Below, in pieces: positions 26,821-35,424 of a DNA stretch of 64,000 nt. Below the pieces are notes generated by a model that saw only the letters and a program-made list of their open reading frames with translations, was not told where the DNA came from and ran no database searches. Numbering within the stretch: the first letter of the stretch is position 1; each line of letters starts with the position of its first letter. Origin of the DNA: Enterobacter genomosp. O (lineage in GTDB: Bacteria; Pseudomonadota; Gammaproteobacteria; Enterobacterales; Enterobacteriaceae); assembly GCF_001022965.1 (NCBI RefSeq), contig NZ_LECZ01000027.1, positions 248,001 to 312,000 of the forward strand. Reading direction: 5' to 3'. Both the position numbers and the translations under genes were made by a program.

Positions 26821-26855
26821 CTTAATATGTTACTAATTGTAAGCGCAGCGGTAAA

Positions 26856-26877
26856 TAATACTCCGTCAGGAGTATTA
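26856..26877. terminator. Stem-loop overlapping the smvR stop codon
   Basis: TAATACTCC, a four-base loop and GGAGTATTA form a perfect 9-base stem that includes the smvR stop codon. Its T-tract is weak, so it may be an RNA-stabilising hairpin upstream of the true terminator at 26779-26820. Confidence 0.55.
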
Positions 26878-27450
26878 ACCCAATTCGAGGGAAATCAGCT
26901 TGTCGAGATGCTTATTAAGCGCTGCATCGTCCATTCCGGGCATATTTAATATGGTAATCCCGTCGAGCCCGCAAACCAGCCCGATCAAACGCCAGGCAAT
27001 ATTTTCTGCGCGGTCGGTAAGCGTAAAGGCACTGGACTCCGCCCCGGCGCGGATAATCGCCACGGTCTCCTGATGCCACATCTCCATGGTCAGGACATAC
27101 GCCGCTTTGATTTCGGGATCCCGGCTGGCGAGGATTTGCGCTTCCCGCCACAGGCGAATGTAGGGTTCAAACCCGCCGTCATCGCTGCCGAGCATGTTGT
27201 GCAGCCGCTCGCGCCAGCTGGCGTTTTCACCCAGCATGTCGGCATCCAGCAACTCGCGGATCAGACGCACAAAGGCCAGCGATTTTAGCTCGCCGCCGGA
27301 GGTGAAGTGGTGGTGAACCTGACCGGTCGCGACGCCGGCTTCAGCGGCAATGCGCCGCACCGTCATGGCCGCCAGTCCTTCGGCCAGCGCCACGCGCATG
27401 GCGGCCTGCAGGATAGCTTCCCGCCGTTCATCCTTGCTCAGATATGGCAT
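26875..27450 (-). CDS. smvR: TetR-family repressor SmvR
   Basis: The 191-residue TetR protein has an N-terminal helix-turn-helix (about 10-55) reading AMTVRRIAAEAGVATGQVHHHF, followed by an all-helical ligand domain. It is divergent from the smvA-type efflux gene, the arrangement known in Klebsiella and Salmonella, where SmvR represses smvA and its loss raises tolerance to cationic biocides. The intergenic region holds inverted repeats suitable as operators. A stem-loop at the stop and a strong terminator follow. Confidence 0.88.
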   Translation of the reverse strand: MPYLSKDERREAILQAAMRVALAEGLAAMTVRRIAAEAGVATGQVHHHFTSGGELKSLAFVRLIRELLDADMLGENASWRERLHNMLGSDDGGFEPYIRLWREAQILASRDPEIKAAYVLTMEMWHQETVAIIRAGAESSAFTLTDRAENIAWRLIGLVCGLDGITILNMPGMDDAALNKHLDKLISLELG

Positions 27451-27476
27451 GTTTACTCACTCTCAATGGGAACGAA

Positions 27477-27543
27477 ACGAGTGTAACAAAAAGCTGGACA
27501 CTCGTTCAACTTTACGTAGGATCGCATTCTGGACATGTGTCCA
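27477..27543. promoter_or_regulatory. Candidate SmvR operators in the smvR-smvA intergenic region
   Basis: Two dyads lie between the divergent genes. AACGAGTGT (27477-27485) is the exact inverse of ACACTCGTT about 13 bases further on, and TGGACATGTGTCCA (27530-27543) has perfect 6-base arms around TG. The half-site TGGACA also occurs inside the first dyad. Placement suits a TetR repressor controlling both genes; binding is inferred. Confidence 0.5.
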
Positions 27544-27566
27544 TGTTTAAAAAGAAAAGGAAATTT

Positions 27567-29054
27567 ATGTTTCGTCAGTGGTTAGCGTTAGTGATTATCG
27601 TGCTGGTGTATATCCCGGTGGCGATCGACGCGACGGTGCTGCACGTGGCGGCGCCGACATTGAGCATGACGCTGGGTGCCAGCGGTAATGAATTGCTGTG
27701 GATCATCGATATTTACTCGCTGGTGATGGCGGGTATGGTGCTGCCGATGGGCGCCCTGGGTGACCGCATTGGTTTTAAACGACTGCTAATGATTGGCAGT
27801 ACGCTGTTTGGCCTGTCGTCCCTGGCGGCGGCGTTTGCCCCGTCGGCCGGATGGCTGATTGCGGCGCGCGCCTCGCTGGCGATCGGTGCGGCGATGATCA
27901 TCCCGGCTACGCTTGCTGGGATCCGTACGCTGTTTGTCGACGCGCGGGACCGTAATATCGCGCTTGGCGTCTGGGCGGCGGTCGGTTCCGGCGGGGCGGC
28001 GTTTGGTCCGCTGATCGGCGGTATGCTGCTTGAGCATTTCTACTGGGGATCGGTGTTTTTGATTAACGTGCCGATCGTGCTGGTGGTGGTTTCGCTGGCC
28101 GCGCGTTTTGTGCCGCGTCAGCAGGGCCGGCCGGAGCAGCCGCTGAATATCAGTCATGCCGTCATGCTGATTGTGGCGATTTTGCTGCTGGTCTACAGCG
28201 CCAAAACCGCGCTAAAAGGCGCGCTGTCGCCGTGGCTGGTTGCCTCCGCGCTGGTGACCGGCTCGGTGCTGCTGTTTGCCTTCGTGCGTATTCAGCTTCG
28301 CGCTCGCGTACCGATGATCGACATGCGCCTGTTCTGCCACCGCATCATCTTGAGCGGCGTGGTGATGGCGATGACAGCCATGATTGCCCTGGTCGGCTTT
28401 GAGCTGCTGATGGCCCAGGAGCTGCAGTTCGTTCACGGCTTTACGCCGTTTGAAGCGGGCATGTTCATGCTGCCAGTGATGGTCGCCAGCGGGTTCAGCG
28501 GACCGATCGCGGGCGTGCTGGTTGGGCGTTTGGGGCTACGCATCGTCGCGGCCGGCGGAATGGGGCTCAGCGCCGTCAGCTTTATCGGACTGTCGATGCT
28601 CGACTTCAGCACGCAGCAGTGGCAGGCGTGGGGGCTGATGGTGCTGCTTGGCTTCAGCGCCGCCAGCGCGCTGCTGGCCTCGACCTCCGCCATTATGGCT
28701 GCCGCGCCGAAAGAGAAAGCCGCCGCCGCAGGGGCGATTGAAACCATGTCCTATGAGCTGGGGGCCGGGCTGGGGATCGCCATTTTTGGCCTGCTGTTGA
28801 CCCGCAGCTTCTCGGCGTCGATTGCGCTGCCGCAGGGGCTGAATGCTTCTCTCGTCGACAAAGCCTCGTCATCCATCGGTGAGGCGATGAAGGTGGCGCA
28901 GGATCTGACCCCGACCCTGTCGGAGTCGGTCATTGAGGCGGCGAAAAGCGCGTTTATTACCTCGCACAGCGTGGCGCTGGGCAGTGCGGGCGGTATGCTC
29001 CTGCTGCTGGCCGTTGGGATTTGGTTCAGCCTGGCGAAGATCAACCCTCGGTAA
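27567..29054 (+). CDS. smvA: MFS (DHA2) efflux pump SmvA
   Basis: SmvA exports methyl viologen and other cationic compounds, including biguanide and quaternary ammonium antiseptics. From ATG 27567, behind AAAAGGAAATTT, it has 495 residues (Salmonella SmvA about 496) and 14 hydrophobic segments as in DHA2 pumps. VYIPVAIDATVLHVAAPTLS at the start, GALGDRIGFKRLL (loop 2-3 motif) and GSGGAAFGPLIGGMLLE (motif C) are visible. Upstream in-frame ATGs overlap the smvR start region and are less likely. In Salmonella smvA also lies between narU and ompD, matching this synteny. Confidence 0.93.
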   Translation: MFRQWLALVIIVLVYIPVAIDATVLHVAAPTLSMTLGASGNELLWIIDIYSLVMAGMVLPMGALGDRIGFKRLLMIGSTLFGLSSLAAAFAPSAGWLIAARASLAIGAAMIIPATLAGIRTLFVDARDRNIALGVWAAVGSGGAAFGPLIGGMLLEHFYWGSVFLINVPIVLVVVSLAARFVPRQQGRPEQPLNISHAVMLIVAILLLVYSAKTALKGALSPWLVASALVTGSVLLFAFVRIQLRARVPMIDMRLFCHRIILSGVVMAMTAMIALVGFELLMAQELQFVHGFTPFEAGMFMLPVMVASGFSGPIAGVLVGRLGLRIVAAGGMGLSAVSFIGLSMLDFSTQQWQAWGLMVLLGFSAASALLASTSAIMAAAPKEKAAAAGAIETMSYELGAGLGIAIFGLLLTRSFSASIALPQGLNASLVDKASSSIGEAMKVAQDLTPTLSESVIEAAKSAFITSHSVALGSAGGMLLLLAVGIWFSLAKINPR

Positions 29055-29143
29055 ATAGCGCAGCAAAACCGGGCTGGCGGTTGGCGCGGGTAGGGCAGAT
29101 GGGCTATGTTTTTTAAAGGATTATCTGACTCTAGCTGGAAAAT

Positions 29144-31027
29144 ATGAGCCCGCGCCACAGCAGTGAACCGTCTCAACCCTTCTCCCGGCTAACCCTGCTT
29201 GCAGGCGGTGCGCTGGGCGTCGTTTTTGGCGATATCGGCACCAGCCCGCTTTATACCTTCAGAACGGTGCTTTCGCTCTCTGAGCATGACCCGACGCCCG
29301 GGGTCATACTGGGCCTGCTCTCCCTGATTACCTGGACACTCATCCTGGTGACATCCATAAAATATGCCGCCTTCGCCATGCGAATTGATAATCATGGCGA
29401 GGGCGGCATCATGGCCCTGATGTCGCTTCTGGTGGAAAAAGGGAAAGGCGGACGCTGGGTTATTTTTGCCGCCCTTATCGGCGCAGCGTTGATTTACGGT
29501 GACGGTGCGATTACCCCGGCAATCTCGGTGCTTTCCGCGCTGGAAGGGCTGGAGATGGTCATTCCTGAATCGCAGCCGTACATATTGCCCCTCACGGTCG
29601 CGGTTCTGCTGGCGCTGTTCCTGATCCAGCCTTTTGGGACCGCCCGCATAGGGAAGATATTTGGCCCGGTGATGGCGCTGTGGTTTCTGGCGATTGCCGC
29701 GCTGGGCGTCTGGGGCATCATTCAACACCCTTCGGTGCTGTTGGCCCTGAACCCGGCTTACGGCATCGCGTTTTTGTTCTCGAACGGGTACACCAGCTTC
29801 CTGGTTCTGGGCGGCGTTTTTCTCTGCGTAACGGGGGCCGAGGCCCTGTATGCCGACATGGGGCATTTCGGTAAAAAGCCGATCTGGCTTGCCTGGTACG
29901 GCGTCGTTTTTCCGTCCCTGCTGCTCAACTATGCTGGCCAGTCGGCACTGATTCTGGCGGGTGCCGACAGCAAACAAAATCTCTTTTACCTGCTGTGCCC
30001 GCCGGTGCTGCAGGTTCCGCTTATCGTGCTTGCCGCGCTGGCAACGATCATCGCCAGTCAGGCGATTATTACCGGCGCCTTTTCCATGACCCGCCAGGCC
30101 ATTCAGCTTGGCTGGCTACCGCGATTACGCATTAAACAGACTGCGGCGGAGAGCTACGGTCAGATCTATATCGGGACAATAAACTGGCTGCTGATGGTGG
30201 TGACCATCGGTCTGGTCGTGTTCTTCAAATCCTCCGATAAGCTTGCCGCCGCGTACGGCATTGCCGTGTCGTTAACCATGCTGATGACAACGGGGCTGCT
30301 GTTTGTCGCCATGCGGGAAATATGGCGCTGGAGCCTGGTCAGCAGCGCGGTCATCGCCTTCTGTTTCTTCGTGGTTGATGCCACCTTTTTATTTGCCAAC
30401 CTGATTAAGGTCCTGGAGGGCGGCTACATTCCGCTCCTGATGGCGGCCGCCATTTGTACGGTGATGCTGATCTGGCACCGCGGCGTTCGGGCGGTCTCCG
30501 CGTCGGTGGGCGAGAAGGGCGTCAGCGTGGATGCGTTCTTTGCCCAGCTTAAGCAAAAGACGGTGCCCAGAGTGGCGGGCGCCGCCGTATTTTTGACCCG
30601 TACCCAGCACAATATCCCGCCGGTGATGCGCTGGCACGTCGCGCGAAACCGGGCGCTACAGCAGGATGTGTTGTCGCTGACCATTGATATTCTCAACGTG
30701 CCCTACGTCGGAGAAGAACAGCGCATCAGCGTGGAGCAGCGCGCGCCGGGCTACTGGCACGGCGTGGCGCAGTACGGCTTTATGGAACACCCGGACATCC
30801 CGCGCTTGCTGCAGGGCGTCAGCGAGATTAACGCGCTGTTTGCCACGGATGACGCCACCTGGTATGTCGGGCATGAAACCATTGTGGCAGGCGAAGGCGG
30901 GGCCGGAATGGCGGCGTGGCAACGGCACATTTTTGCCTTCATGAAGCGCAACTGCACGCACGTCATCAACCATTACCACCTTCCCAGCGATCGGGTTGTC
31001 GAAATCAGCCGGCGCGTTGCCGTATAG
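29144..31027 (+). CDS. kup: KUP-family potassium transporter
   Basis: The 627-residue protein has about twelve membrane segments in the first 430 residues and a cytoplasmic C-terminal domain, as in KUP/HAK/KT transporters (proton-coupled low-affinity K+ uptake). GVVFGDIGTSPLYTFRTVLS near the start and MRIDNHGEGGIMALMSLLV are the hallmark segments, and GDGAITPAISVLSALEGL is the conserved third signature. It differs visibly from the E. coli Kup protein I know, and that gene sits beside the rbs operon, so this is probably a second, divergent KUP. It follows smvA by 89 bases and converges on the amidohydrolase gene with 8 bases between stops. Confidence 0.88.
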   Translation: MSPRHSSEPSQPFSRLTLLAGGALGVVFGDIGTSPLYTFRTVLSLSEHDPTPGVILGLLSLITWTLILVTSIKYAAFAMRIDNHGEGGIMALMSLLVEKGKGGRWVIFAALIGAALIYGDGAITPAISVLSALEGLEMVIPESQPYILPLTVAVLLALFLIQPFGTARIGKIFGPVMALWFLAIAALGVWGIIQHPSVLLALNPAYGIAFLFSNGYTSFLVLGGVFLCVTGAEALYADMGHFGKKPIWLAWYGVVFPSLLLNYAGQSALILAGADSKQNLFYLLCPPVLQVPLIVLAALATIIASQAIITGAFSMTRQAIQLGWLPRLRIKQTAAESYGQIYIGTINWLLMVVTIGLVVFFKSSDKLAAAYGIAVSLTMLMTTGLLFVAMREIWRWSLVSSAVIAFCFFVVDATFLFANLIKVLEGGYIPLLMAAAICTVMLIWHRGVRAVSASVGEKGVSVDAFFAQLKQKTVPRVAGAAVFLTRTQHNIPPVMRWHVARNRALQQDVLSLTIDILNVPYVGEEQRISVEQRAPGYWHGVAQYGFMEHPDIPRLLQGVSEINALFATDDATWYVGHETIVAGEGGAGMAAWQRHIFAFMKRNCTHVINHYHLPSDRVVEISRRVAV

Positions 31028-31035
31028 CGCCGCGC

Positions 31036-32262
31036 CTATTTCTCCTGGGCCGCGGAGAGAACGCTGTGTAACAACACGTTCGCCCCTTTCTCCGACCATT
31101 CCGGGTGGATCCTCTCCGCTTCGTTATGGCTTATGCCTTTCACGCAGGGGATAAATATCATGCTGGCAGGCGCAATCTTGCTGACGTAGCAGGTGTCGTG
31201 TCCCGCACCGGAGACCATCGGCTTCGACGAATAGCCCAACTCCGCCACGGCCTTCTCCGTGCGGGCCAGGCATTCAGCATTAAACGCGATGGGCGCATAG
31301 TCAAAAATGCGTTCAACGGCAGCCGCCACGCCGCGCAGGCTCAGGCTTTCAGCTACCTTATGCAGCGCCGCTTCCATGGCTATCAGCGCCTCCTGCGAAG
31401 GATGGCGAAACTCCACGCTGCATACCACGCGAGACGGCACGACGTTGCGCGAGTTCGGCGTAACCTGCGCCATACCGATCGTCGCGCGTCCGTCTGGGGC
31501 ATGCCGATAGCCAATCTCTTCCACCTTCAGCGCCAGCTCGGCGAAGGCGGTCAGCGCGTCGCGGCGGCTGTGCATCGGCGTCGTTCCTGCATGGGCGGCA
31601 AAACCGTCCAGCGTCAGGGTAAACCAGCGCTGGCCCATTGCGGCGCGGACGAGCCCGATATCCAGACCTTCATCTTCCAGAATCGGGCCCTGTTCGATGT
31701 GCAGTTCGTAGCAGGCGTGAACCGGAAACGCGCGAGCCGGGATGTCACCGCGATAGCCGATTGCTTCAAGCGCCTCGCGGACCGTGACGCGCTTGCTGTC
31801 CATCCGGGCGTAAGCAAACTCCTCGGTAAGCTGGCCTGCCCAGACGCCTGAGGCGAGCATGGCTGGCGCAAATCGCGCGCCTTCTTCGTTAGTCCAGTTC
31901 ACCAGCACAATGTCGCGTTCTGTCTCAACGCGATGGTCATTGAGGGTGCGCAGCAGCTCCAGCCCGGCCAGCACGCCGTAAACACCGTCGTAGTTGCCCC
32001 CCAGCGGCTGGGTATCCACGTGCGAGCCGGTCATGACCGGCGCGAGCGCCGGGTTTTTCCCCGCGCGACGGATAAACATGTTGCCCATGCTGTCGACGTC
32101 GCAGGTAAAACCCGCCTCCTGCGCCCAGTCGCGCAGCAGGTTACGCGCAATACGATCTTCCTCGCTCAGCGCCAGGCGAGTCACGCCCCCGGCGGGCGTG
32201 CCGCCGATCTGCGCCATCATCTCAAGCGTTGACCACAGTCGTTCGACGTTGACGCGGATCAT
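31036..32262 (-). CDS. M20-family N-carbamoyl-L-amino acid amidohydrolase (candidate N-carbamoyl-cysteine hydrolase)
   Basis: The 408-residue protein is a member of the AllC/HyuC branch of M20 metallopeptidases. TGSHVDTQPLGGNYDGVYGV, NWTNEEGARF, ELHIEQGPILE and GISHNEAERI carry the dinuclear metal ligands (His, Asp, Glu, His), and GMAQVTPNSRNVVPSRV matches the dimerisation lid region. Such enzymes hydrolyse N-carbamoyl amino acids or allantoate. Its start overlaps by four bases the ATC-hydrolase-family gene; in Pseudomonas, ATC hydrolase produces N-carbamoyl-L-cysteine and a partner amidohydrolase converts it to cysteine. This pairing makes N-carbamoyl-cysteine the likeliest substrate; allantoate is less likely without other allantoin genes. 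Confidence 0.85.
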   Translation of the reverse strand: MIRVNVERLWSTLEMMAQIGGTPAGGVTRLALSEEDRIARNLLRDWAQEAGFTCDVDSMGNMFIRRAGKNPALAPVMTGSHVDTQPLGGNYDGVYGVLAGLELLRTLNDHRVETERDIVLVNWTNEEGARFAPAMLASGVWAGQLTEEFAYARMDSKRVTVREALEAIGYRGDIPARAFPVHACYELHIEQGPILEDEGLDIGLVRAAMGQRWFTLTLDGFAAHAGTTPMHSRRDALTAFAELALKVEEIGYRHAPDGRATIGMAQVTPNSRNVVPSRVVCSVEFRHPSQEALIAMEAALHKVAESLSLRGVAAAVERIFDYAPIAFNAECLARTEKAVAELGYSSKPMVSGAGHDTCYVSKIAPASMIFIPCVKGISHNEAERIHPEWSEKGANVLLHSVLSAAQEK

Positions 32263-32741
32263 GGCTTGTCCTTAGTGCTGCGGTAGCGGAAATCACAGCA
32301 CGGGCCGCCCTGCATGATGGTGGAGGTGCGGGTCAGCTTCACGTCCGGCGCATAGCCCACGATGAACTTTTCATCGCGCGCGCAGGAGAGCAGGTGGCCA
32401 ATTTCGCCCAGCCCCATCTCGTGGTACATCTCCGCGTAGCGGCAGCGGGTAACGTTATAGTTGTACTGCTGGTCGTCGGCGTCGATCACCTTCACGTCCA
32501 GGGCGTTATCTTTCTCCCACAGATACTGCAGGGCGATAAAGCTTTTGACGTCCGCGCCGTTGGGCTCTTTGCTGGCAAACGCTTTGCCAGCGTCAATCGC
32601 GGCCTGCTCAATGGCCTCGCCAATCACCGCCTGGGCGCGGGTTTTCCCTATCTCGCGCACCAGGATTTCATAAATTGGCTTAATAATTTCTGCTTCAATT
32701 TTGCGGCGGGCGAGAATGCCCAGCTCGTTATTATCACTCAT
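32259..32741 (-). CDS. L-2-amino-thiazoline-4-carboxylate (ATC) hydrolase-family protein
   Basis: From ATG 32741, behind GAGG, the product has 160 residues without signal or membrane segment. It matches the ATC hydrolase family as remembered: an all-helical start (ARRKIEAEIIKPIYEILVREIG), a central YNVTRCRYAEMYHEMGLGEIG with the conserved Cys, and a C-terminal MQGGPCCDFRYR. The Pseudomonas enzyme opens the thiazoline ring of ATC to give N-carbamoyl-L-cysteine. It sits between a Liv-type binding protein and the M20 amidohydrolase, with which it overlaps by four bases. Some family members act on other substrates, so activity is inferred. Confidence 0.78.
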   Translation of the reverse strand: MSDNNELGILARRKIEAEIIKPIYEILVREIGKTRAQAVIGEAIEQAAIDAGKAFASKEPNGADVKSFIALQYLWEKDNALDVKVIDADDQQYNYNVTRCRYAEMYHEMGLGEIGHLLSCARDEKFIVGYAPDVKLTRTSTIMQGGPCCDFRYRSTKDKP

Positions 32742-32758
32742 CACATTGCCTCGCTGCG

Positions 32759-33916
32759 TTACTTCGCTTTTGCGCCGCCCAGCACGGTCTGCGGCTGCCA
32801 TTTGCCGTCGACAACCTTGTAGACCGTGAACGACGGTGATTTCAGGTTGCCCTCTTTATCAAACGCGATCTCTCCCGTAACGCCGGAGTAGCTAATGGCG
32901 CGCAGGGCGGGCAGGTAGCCGGACGGCTCCACGGTGTCTGCTTTTTCCATTGCCGCCACCAGCACGCGGGTGGCGTCATAGGCGAACGGGGCGTGCAGTT
33001 CGATATGGGTGTGGTAGCGGGCCTGATAGGCCTGTTCAAACGCTTTGCCGCCCGGCATCTGGTCAACCGGCAGGCCAGGCTCCAGAGCGACAACGCCTTC
33101 TCCCTCTTTTTGCGCCAGCTGCAGGAACGTCTGGCTGACGAATCCGCCTGCGCCCATCAGCGTGGCATTCATGCCCAGCTGTTTGATGCGGCGCGCCAGC
33201 GGTGCGGCCTGGCTGTCGACGCCGCCGAAGAAGATCAGATCGGCATTCTTACTGCGAATCGCGGTCAGCACGGCGCTGAAATCGACCGTTTTGTCATCCA
33301 CGTACTGACGATCGACAATCTTCACGCCCTGTGCTTCAAGCGACTTAATAAACTGGTCCGCCAGACCCTGACCAAAGGCGGTACGGTCGTCGATCACCGC
33401 AATGCGTTTGGCCTTCAGGGTATTCACCGCGTACTGACCGGCGAGCTGGCCGCCGTCGTCGTCGTGGCCCATCACGCGGAAGCTGGTGTCAAAACCCTGT
33501 TGGGTATACGCGTGACCGGTCGCGACCGGTGCCACCTGTGCGATGCCCGCATCGTGGTAAACGCGGGCCGCTGGAATGCTGGTGCCGGTGTTCCAGTGAC
33601 CCACCACGCCCGCCGCGCCGCTGTCGACCAGACGCTGCGCGACGGCCACGGCGGTGCGCGGGTCGGACTGATCGTCTTCGGACTGCAGCTTGAAGGTCAC
33701 CGCCTTGCCGCCGATGGTCGGGTGCTGCTTGTTGATGTCATCGATAGCCAGCTGTGCGCCGTTTTCCAGATCTTTACCGATACGGGCAGACGGGCCGGTG
33801 AGCGGGCCCGCCAGGCCGATAACCACGGTTTCGCTGTCAGCGGCCCACGAGGACGTTGAGGCAAAACCACCGAGCAGAATAGCGGCGCTGAGCGCACTGA
33901 TTTTTACTGTTTTCAT
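32759..33916 (-). CDS. Liv-type ABC transporter periplasmic substrate-binding protein
   Basis: The 385-residue protein from ATG 33916 (AGGGAAA upstream) starts with a signal peptide ending SSTSSWAADS. It continues with VVIGLAGPLTGPSARIGKDLENGAQ, the standard start of the LivJ/LivK family of type I binding proteins. It feeds the permease made by the four genes upstream in the operon. Its ligand is probably the amino-acid-like substrate of the two enzymes encoded immediately downstream, not leucine, because E. coli-type livJ/livK sit in another locus. The pocket residues cannot be judged by eye. Confidence 0.9.
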   Translation of the reverse strand: MKTVKISALSAAILLGGFASTSSWAADSETVVIGLAGPLTGPSARIGKDLENGAQLAIDDINKQHPTIGGKAVTFKLQSEDDQSDPRTAVAVAQRLVDSGAAGVVGHWNTGTSIPAARVYHDAGIAQVAPVATGHAYTQQGFDTSFRVMGHDDDGGQLAGQYAVNTLKAKRIAVIDDRTAFGQGLADQFIKSLEAQGVKIVDRQYVDDKTVDFSAVLTAIRSKNADLIFFGGVDSQAAPLARRIKQLGMNATLMGAGGFVSQTFLQLAQKEGEGVVALEPGLPVDQMPGGKAFEQAYQARYHTHIELHAPFAYDATRVLVAAMEKADTVEPSGYLPALRAISYSGVTGEIAFDKEGNLKSPSFTVYKVVDGKWQPQTVLGGAKAK

Positions 33917-33944
33917 TGTATTTCCCTGATGTTGGCTGGTGTTG

Positions 33945-34664
33945 TTAAACGGGCATTTCGCCCAAATAAATCTGTGCAATCTGGTCGTCATCGAGCATCG
34001 CTTTCGACTGACCGTGATGAACGATGCTGCCGCTGTCCATCACCCACGCGCTGTCGGTGACCTCCAGCGCCAGGCGGGCGTTTTGTTCAATAAGCAGCAG
34101 GGCGACGCCGCGCTCGCGCAGGCCGGCGATAACGGCAAAAATGTTTTCGACCATCTTCGGGGCGAGGCCCATCGACGGTTCGTCGAGGATCAGCAGGCGC
34201 GGCTGGCTGAGCAGGGCGCGGTTAAGGGCCAGCAGCTGCTGCTCACCGCCGGACAGCAGACCGGCAAGCTGGTGCTGGCGCTCGCCCAGACGCGGGAAGC
34301 GCTCGAAAATGGCATTCATTTCGCGCTTAACCGTGACAGTGTCACGCCTGAGCCAGGCGCCCATCTGCAGGTTTTCCAGTACCGTCATGCGGGAGAAGAT
34401 CCCGCGGCCCTCCGGGACCATCACCAACCCGTCGCGAAGCAGGGCGTCGGGGCCGTGTTTGCGTACCGCTTTACCGTTAAATTCAATGCTGCCGCTGAAG
34501 CTTTCCAGCCCGGTGATGGCGCGCACGGTGGAGCTTTTTCCCGCGCCGTTAGCGCCGATCAGCGTCGCCTGTTCGCCCTCGTGCAGGGTAAAGGAGACGT
34601 CGCGTACTGCCTGAATGCCGCCGTAATGCACGTCCAGACGTTGGACCTTAAGTAATTCAGACAT
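33945..34664 (-). CDS. livF: Liv-type ABC transporter ATPase LivF-like
   Basis: This 239-residue ATPase shows Walker A in LIGANGAGKSSTVRAITG, the signature LLSGGEQQLLALNRALLSQP, and Walker B in LLILDEPSMGLAP. It groups with LivF, the shorter of the two ATPases in branched-chain-type transporters. GGAGG lies 8 bases before ATG 34664; a TTG at 34679 is the alternative. The start overlaps the LivG-like gene by eight bases, and the two ATPases probably form the heterodimer on the cytoplasmic face. Confidence 0.9.
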   Translation of the reverse strand: MSELLKVQRLDVHYGGIQAVRDVSFTLHEGEQATLIGANGAGKSSTVRAITGLESFSGSIEFNGKAVRKHGPDALLRDGLVMVPEGRGIFSRMTVLENLQMGAWLRRDTVTVKREMNAIFERFPRLGERQHQLAGLLSGGEQQLLALNRALLSQPRLLILDEPSMGLAPKMVENIFAVIAGLRERGVALLLIEQNARLALEVTDSAWVMDSGSIVHHGQSKAMLDDDQIAQIYLGEMPV

Positions 34665-35424
34665 GGGCGTTGCCTCCAAGCCAGGCGGCGATCACAAGAG
34701 GGTCTCGACGCACGCTTTCCGGCGTGCCGCAGGCGAGCGTTTTGCCGTAATCCAGCACCGTCAGGCGATCGCAGATGCCCATCACCAGCTTGACGTCATG
34801 TTCAATCATCAGCAGGGTTTTGCCGTCATCGCGGATGCGGATGAGCAGCTCGCCGAGCGCCACTTTTTCCGCCGCGTTCATTCCGGCGGCGGGCTCGTCC
34901 AGCGCCAGCAGGAGCGGATCCGTTGCCAGCGCGCGGGCGATTTCAAGGCGACGCTGGTGACCATAGGCCAGATCGCAGGCGCGATAGTGGGCGAACTTCG
35001 CAATGCCGGTATAGTCTAGCCAATGCCAGGCCAGCTCGCGGGTCTGCTGCTCTTCCGCGCGGGCGCGTTTGTGACGGCTCAGCGCGGCCCACAGGCCGTT
35101 GCGGGTGCGCACGTGGCGGCCGACCATCACATTTTCCAGCACCGACATGTCGTTAAAGAGGCGCACGTTCTGGAAGGTACGGGCAATTCCGGCGGCGGTG
35201 ACTTTTTCAATCTGCTTCGGGAAATAGGGCTTATCGGCAATCGAAAACTCGCCGCTGTCCGCCGGATAAAGCCCGGTGATCAGGTTAAAGCAGGTGGTTT
35301 TTCCCGCCCCGTTGGGGCCGATCAGCCCGTAGATCTCGCCCTTGTTTACGGTAATCGACACATCATCCACGGCAGTCAGCCCGCCGAAGCGTTTTGACAT
35401 ATGGCGTACGGTTAACAGACTCAT
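34657..35424 (-). CDS. livG: Liv-type ABC transporter ATPase LivG-like
   Basis: The 255-residue ATPase has Walker A in LIGPNGAGKTTCFNLITG, the degenerate signature CDLAYGHQRRLEIARALATDP, and Walker B in LLALDEPAAGMN, a combination typical of LivG (LAYG instead of LSGG). The family insert IARTFQNVRLFNDMSVLENVMVG is also present. It overlaps the LivM-like gene upstream and the LivF-like gene downstream, so the transporter subunits are translated as a coupled unit. Confidence 0.91.
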   Translation of the reverse strand: MSLLTVRHMSKRFGGLTAVDDVSITVNKGEIYGLIGPNGAGKTTCFNLITGLYPADSGEFSIADKPYFPKQIEKVTAAGIARTFQNVRLFNDMSVLENVMVGRHVRTRNGLWAALSRHKRARAEEQQTRELAWHWLDYTGIAKFAHYRACDLAYGHQRRLEIARALATDPLLLALDEPAAGMNAAEKVALGELLIRIRDDGKTLLMIEHDVKLVMGICDRLTVLDYGKTLACGTPESVRRDPLVIAAWLGGNAHV

